Source of the DNA: Pontivivens nitratireducens
GTDB taxonomy: Bacteria > Pseudomonadota > Alphaproteobacteria > Rhodobacterales > Rhodobacteraceae
NCBI RefSeq assembly: GCF_014235845.1
Contig: NZ_JACJUQ010000021.1
Span: 1-34,643 of the forward strand
Direction: 5' to 3'
Length of the DNA: 34,643 nt
Part shown: piece after piece, positions 31,536-34,643 of the stretch
Layout of the letters: every line of letters starts with the position of its first letter
Numbering within the stretch: position 1 is the stretch's first letter
The notes under the pieces: generated by a model
What the model was told of the DNA's origin: nothing
The model's input: the letters and a program-made list of their open reading frames with translations, nothing else
The model's database searches: none
Position numbers and translations under genes: made by a program

Positions 31536-31928
31536 TCAGTTTGTGAAGGCATCGATAAGGTTGATGACGGACAGGATCTTTCTGGTGTCACGATCAACCC
31601 GATAGGCCCGGTTGCCCTCGCGATAATAGCGCCAATCGTCACGCGGTTCTAGATTTAGCCTACGGGGATCGCGGATAACCACGTAGTCACCGATGCGAAG
31701 GACATCCCCGATTCTAGAGCCGTAGTGATCATAGGACTTGCGTGCCTGCCCCGGCGGCACACAGGGCGGGTTCTTTTTTGCAAGTCCCGGCGGGCAATGT
31801 CCTGCAAATCCGTTGTGGTGATCGCCGCGCGCCTTGCCCTTGCCGTGCCCAGGGTCTGCCGATGCAGGCACGGCGGCCATCGATACGGCTGCAATCGCCA
31901 TTACGGCCAGTGTTCGAGAAAATCTCAT
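31536..31928 (-). CDS. Secreted small protein, RcnB-like
   Basis: A 130-residue protein with a signal peptide (basic start MRFSRT, hydrophobic core LAVMAIAAVSMAAVP, cleavage expected after ASA near residue 24). The mature part begins DPGHGKGKARGDHHNGFAGHCPPGLAKKNPPCVPPGQARKS, His-rich and with two Cys. The C-terminal half (GDVLRIGDYVVIRDPRRLNL, YYREGNRAYRVDRDTRKILSVI) resembles periplasmic RcnB-type domains. A periplasmic metal or envelope-stress role is possible. GGAGCGAG precedes the ATG. The 3' end lies next to the IS630 remnant. Confidence 0.8.
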   Translation of the reverse strand: MRFSRTLAVMAIAAVSMAAVPASADPGHGKGKARGDHHNGFAGHCPPGLAKKNPPCVPPGQARKSYDHYGSRIGDVLRIGDYVVIRDPRRLNLEPRDDWRYYREGNRAYRVDRDTRKILSVINLIDAFTN

Positions 31929-32127
31929 AGCTCGCTCCGCTTCAAGTGTTGCCGGATAGATAGTGCTGAGCGCGACAGAAGTCAGGCATAACGAACATCA
32001 CTAGGCCATAATGCGGCAGAAACGGCGGTCTTCCGCCTGCCTCGTTGCCGCCTGCGAACAAGGCCAGGATGGCTTGATAAGCCTGCCCGGCCCGGCTTTG
32101 AGCTAAGTCAGTTTCGCACTCGGCATG

Positions 32128-32307
32128 ATGCGGGCTGGCTGGTACGTGGCGCTCGCGGCCTTAATCGCTTATCTCGGTGCGGTGCTGGAGCCGAAACCCA
32201 ATAGCGTGTCCGGTGCAATCATCACGCTTCTTGCGTTGTTCCTGCCTGGCTTTGCGCGAGAACAGGCGGATTTTTCAAGGATTGGGGTGATCTGCATCGG
32301 GTTGCTG
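32128..32307 (+). pseudogene. Membrane-protein fragment, possibly from a ChrA-like transporter
   Basis: About 45 residues (MRAGWYVALAALIAYLGAVLEPKP, then SGAIITLLALFLPGF) form two hydrophobic segments with a GAIITLLALFLPGF phrase reminiscent of chromate transporters. After this the frame runs into unrelated sequence that overlaps the RepC relic in another frame. It is most likely a broken leftover; the family assignment is weak. Confidence 0.35.
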
Positions 32308-32315
32308 AACCACTC

Positions 32316-32498
32316 AGGCCGATGGTGGGAATTTCGGAGCATGTCTGGAACGTGGCGCAGGAGCGAATGGGCACACAGGTGGCAACGGCAGCGTTTCCGC
32401 TCGTGTTCGAAGAGCATAGCACGGGTGAGGTTGCCTCGCCGGATGGATATCTGTGCGGCATGGTTGAGAAGGCGGGGGCAAGAGATCTGCACCTCTAA
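32316..32498 (+). pseudogene. C-terminal relic of a second RepC
   Basis: In a frame not opened by any start, codons 32316-32498 read RPMVGISEHVWNVAQERMG, then EVASPDGYLCGMVEKAG and DLHL before a stop. This parallels the end of the intact RepC at 11037 (RPAMGISVSAWEEAQRCMG, RSPGGYLRALTSKAAAGEFS): same order, same spacing, but diverged. It is a decayed fragment of another plasmid's initiator, evidence that a second replicon was fused here or that this one was reshuffled. Confidence 0.7.
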
Positions 32499-32969
32499 TA
32501 CTGCTTCTATTGCAGACTTGGCGGCAAGGCAACGTGATGCTTCAAGATTGGAAAATGCACCGTATGCGCAGTTGTAGGCAGGTCTTCAGGGAGATTTCTG
32601 CCGATATGCGTTGCCGATCTTGCCTGTCGATCTGAATGGGCTGTGCCAAATCAAAGGCTTCTGGAGACTACACGGTATTGAGCATTTTGTTGAGGGCCCG
32701 TTGGTTTTGAGAAGGACAGGGTCCGTGCCCAGGAAAAGTGAAAGTGTCCTTCGGGTTTTGTGACTGACGGACGAGGGCCTTTGGGGTCCTTCAGATGGGT
32801 CCGGGCCGGGTTCCGGTCTGCTGTTCCTGATGAAGGGCATTCTCATGCAAACAGGTGTCTTGTGCGTGTTGCGCGCGACCGCTGCCTAGTGGTGGCGACA
32901 CAAGAAACCACGCCGAACCGGCCAGACGGGGCTGGCACAGCGGCGCGAGCGTGGGATCGTCCTGCGTGA
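32499..32969. other. Worn intergenic sequence
   Basis: No gene is supported. GC-rich frames stay open over short distances, but none has a start or known motif. A GTG-started frame from 32760 ends at a TGA at 32967, and the same frame resumes immediately in the remnant that follows. Confidence 0.35.
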
Positions 32970-33314
32970 TCTCGGCTATCTGGAGCAGGCGGCGTTATTG
33001 CCGAACGCGCATGTGATCTGCGGAGAGGGCGGGACATTCATCCATCTTGGTTGGACCACCGTTTCGACCTTTGCGCCGATCGAGCGCTTTCCTTGGCCAC
33101 TCTTGCAGTCTCGCGCGGCACGCCGTTCATCGATATCCGACCCGTCACCGATGTTATCGCCTTCGCGAACCTGCCGCGGGTGACACGGGACGGATCGATC
33201 GACCCTGAACCCTGGGGCCCTGGAAGTTCCGTCTCACTGACCACCTACATCGACATGGTCGAAGGGCTCGGCGCGAGGATCGTCAACGATCCGCGGCCCC
33301 GTCAGTCAACCTGA
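32970..33314 (+). pseudogene. Unidentified gene remnant, C-terminal 114 aa
   Basis: The frame reads as coding throughout (SWLDHRFDLCADRALSLATLAVSRGTPFIDIRPVTDVIAFANLP, then DPEPWGPGSSVSLTTYIDMVEGLGARIVNDP) and ends 40 bases before ardC. No start codon with a ribosome-binding site is visible, and a TGA (32967-32969) interrupts the same frame, which was open from 32760. It could be the end of an orphaned or stop-broken gene. A competing frame (32998-33183) also stays open. I do not recognise the family. Confidence 0.4.
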
Positions 33315-33354
33315 TCACCACTTACTCTCACCAAAACTCGAAAGGAGGCCAGCC

Positions 33355-34293
33355 ATGGCCCGATCCCGCACGCCCAAATTCGATGCCTCCGAGGTCATCA
33401 CAAACGAAATCATCCGTATTATTGAGCGCGGCGTGTTGCCGTGGCGCAAGCCCTGGACCGCAGGCGGCAGCTCTCGTCCCCTGCGCGTGGGCGGTGAACC
33501 CTACCAGGGGGTGAACAACTTCCTGCTGACGATGCGGACCGTGATGGCGGGCCACAGCTCGCCCTTCTGGATGACGTTGCCGCAAGCCAATGCCTTGGAC
33601 GCAAAGGTTCGCAAGGGCGAGAAGTCCTCTGTCGTCGTTTACTACGGTCAAAGCCGGAGAGACGCCGGCGATGAGCATGATCACAGCGAAGGGGATGATC
33701 ACTCCGAGGAAGCCCGTATATTCCGCTTCCAGAAATCCTACCGTGTGTTCAATGCCTGCCAGATCGAGGGCTTGCCCGACAGCTTCTTCCCCGACCCGGA
33801 GCCCGTGCCCGAGCATCCGCCGTCCGAGCCCATCCCGCACATGCAGGCGTTTTTCGATGCCATCGACATCACGACCGTCTTCACGGGCACGGAGGCGTAC
33901 TATTTGCCCCCCGTGGACAAGGTTTACATGCCGTCCATCACGCGGTTCCAGGACCCGCGCAATTTCTACGGGGTCTGGGCTCATGAGCTGGCCCATGCCA
34001 CGAAGGCCCCGCATCGGCTGAACCGTGATTTCGGGTTCTCGAAGTTTGGCAACACGTCCTATGCGCGCGAGGAGATCGTCGCGGAATTGACCTCGGTGTT
34101 CCTGGGTCAGACGCTCGGCTTCACGGCGCATACGCTCGAGATGAATGCCGCCTACCTCCACAACTGGTTGCGCGTTCTTCGGTCGGACAAGGGTGCGATC
34201 TTCAAGCACGCCGCGGACGCGCAGCGCGCCTGCGACTATCTGATTGCCAGATCGGAGACGGGCAGGGCAGGGCGCAGTGCCGAGGCGGCCTGA
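33355..34293 (+). CDS. ArdC-like antirestriction protein, zincin-like domain
   Basis: A 312-residue ArdC-type protein. The N-terminal domain (about 1-125, VITNEIIRIIERGVLPWRKPWTAGG and YQGVNNFLLTM) binds ssDNA and is the conserved antirestriction part. The C-terminal zincin-like domain has H210-ELA-H214 (WAHELAHATKAPHRL) and the following Glu-rich AREEIVAELTSVFLG (about 237-251). ArdC proteins help incoming plasmid DNA survive host restriction during conjugation. A short His/Asp/Glu run (DEHDHSEGDDHSEEA, about residues 106-120) splits the two halves. AAAGGAGG lies 7 bases before the ATG. Its presence supports a conjugative or mobilisable plasmid. Confidence 0.93.
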   Translation: MARSRTPKFDASEVITNEIIRIIERGVLPWRKPWTAGGSSRPLRVGGEPYQGVNNFLLTMRTVMAGHSSPFWMTLPQANALDAKVRKGEKSSVVVYYGQSRRDAGDEHDHSEGDDHSEEARIFRFQKSYRVFNACQIEGLPDSFFPDPEPVPEHPPSEPIPHMQAFFDAIDITTVFTGTEAYYLPPVDKVYMPSITRFQDPRNFYGVWAHELAHATKAPHRLNRDFGFSKFGNTSYAREEIVAELTSVFLGQTLGFTAHTLEMNAAYLHNWLRVLRSDKGAIFKHAADAQRACDYLIARSETGRAGRSAEAA

Positions 34294-34316
34294 CCACACG
34301 GAGAACGGAGACTCGC

Positions 34317-34526
34317 ATGTCACGCAAGGAACCCAAGACGCTGCGGGTGGCCTGCTTCGAAGACGGCCGCCGCAAGATCATCGTCTGCAAGCGCGGTGCC
34401 TATTGGTGGAGCCCGTCCGAGGGCGCTTATCCGCTCTCGGCAGCGCTCGAGAGCATCAAGGAACAGGGCGGCTGGATCGAAACCATCCCCAACCCGAATT
34501 ACAGACCCAAGGGGCTGTTCGGGTAG
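34317..34526 (+). CDS. Small hypothetical protein, 69 aa
   Basis: I do not recognise the family. It is a basic, aromatic-rich peptide (LRVACFEDGRRKIIVCKRGAYWWSP) with a Pro/Gly end (NPNYRPKGLFG). ACGGAG precedes the ATG by about 7 bases, and it follows ardC by 23 bp, so the two are probably co-transcribed. Small genes commonly follow ardC on alphaproteobacterial plasmids. Confidence 0.7.
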   Translation: MSRKEPKTLRVACFEDGRRKIIVCKRGAYWWSPSEGAYPLSAALESIKEQGGWIETIPNPNYRPKGLFG

Positions 34527-34643
34527 GGCACCTTCGGCCTCGGTTCATCCGCCAAGCGGAAAAGAAAAAGATGCCGTAATGGGGCTGTCGGCGAATCGAG
34601 CACGTTTCGCTTGTTTGTCAGCATGATCTGAAGTGCCGTTGCC

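Noticed and set aside
33328-34323. A 331-codon minus-strand frame opposite ardC
   Set aside because: ardC on the plus strand has the HELAH motif and a strong ribosome-binding site; the antisense frame has neither.
1-34643. CRISPR arrays and cas genes
   Set aside because: No regularly spaced direct repeats with unique spacers were seen; the only close repeat (18731) has two copies without spacer. The TniQ present is therefore not linked to CRISPR here.
1-34643. tRNA or rRNA genes, including as integration sites
   Set aside because: No cloverleaf with a TTCGANNC arm and CCA-side acceptor was found near the integrase or the island ends.

Overview
The window looks like part of a large repABC plasmid (or the plasmid-derived part of a secondary replicon) from a high-GC alphaproteobacterium, most likely Rhodobacterales (Paracoccus/roseobacter-like). 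The reasons are a complete repA-repB-repC cassette with an antisense-RNA locus between repB and repC, a DUF1403-ScpB pair, a long plasmid ParB-like protein, a Fic protein, an ArdC-like antirestriction protein and several GST/pirin stress genes, all with GC-rich codon use. I see no rRNA, tRNA, CRISPR array or housekeeping chromosomal gene. Family names come from recognising motifs by eye; no database search was run.

Layout. (1) 1-3795: a Tn5053/Tn7-like transposition module, tniA-tniB-tniQ, with a full D-D(35)-E catalytic set. (2) 3779-7826: a convergent DUF1403-scpB operon, a divergent tyrosine recombinase whose upstream region carries a 13-bp inverted repeat, a 400-bp gap, and a serine recombinase. 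(3) 7905-8559: a MazE/AbrB-VapC toxin-antitoxin pair with an operator-like inverted repeat. (4) 8726-12320: repABC with a counter-transcribed RNA, an AT-rich candidate origin inside repC, and two 16-bp palindromes after repC that look like parS sites. (5) 12430-19163: plasmid backbone and accessory genes: a 728-aa ParB-like protein, an unknown gene, a hairpin-rich stretch around a 54-aa membrane peptide, a Fic protein, a truncated H-NS fragment coupled to a 40-aa ORF, an SSB whose C-terminal tail is frameshifted, a ParD antitoxin with a frameshifted ParE, and an unknown gene behind a tandem 19-bp repeat. (6) 19499-31286: an electrophile/quinone-stress island made of two related modules. The first is wrbA, pirin and glutathionyl-hydroquinone reductase. 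The second is a leftward run of NAD(P)-binding reductase, DoxX, two-domain VOC protein, a second glutathionyl-hydroquinone reductase, a small GNAT and a second pirin. LysR regulators lie at both ends, and an IS1595-like transposase gene, a TetR regulator and a 52-aa membrane peptide lie between the modules. (7) 31283-33314: a decayed region with an IS630 3' fragment, an RcnB-like secreted protein, a possible transporter fragment, a relic of a second RepC and an unnamed broken gene. (8) 33355-34526: an ArdC-like protein and a small unknown gene.

How the parts fit. Regions 2-5 look like plasmid maintenance: replication and partition (RepABC, ParB-like), probable multimer resolution (tyrosine and serine recombinases), addiction (VapC, ParE) and ssDNA/antirestriction functions (SSB, ArdC). 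The cargo in region 6 would reduce quinones (WrbA), de-glutathionylate hydroquinone conjugates (two GST/Xi-class enzymes), oxidise or trap aromatic electrophiles (pirins, VOC) and be switched by LysR/TetR regulators. The two most interesting items are the TniABQ/ScpB/DUF1403/recombinase neighbourhood and the two-module quinone-stress island. Several genes (ssb, parE, hns, the IS630 remnant and the RepC relic) are frameshifted or truncated, so parts of the region are decaying, or the assembly has indels.
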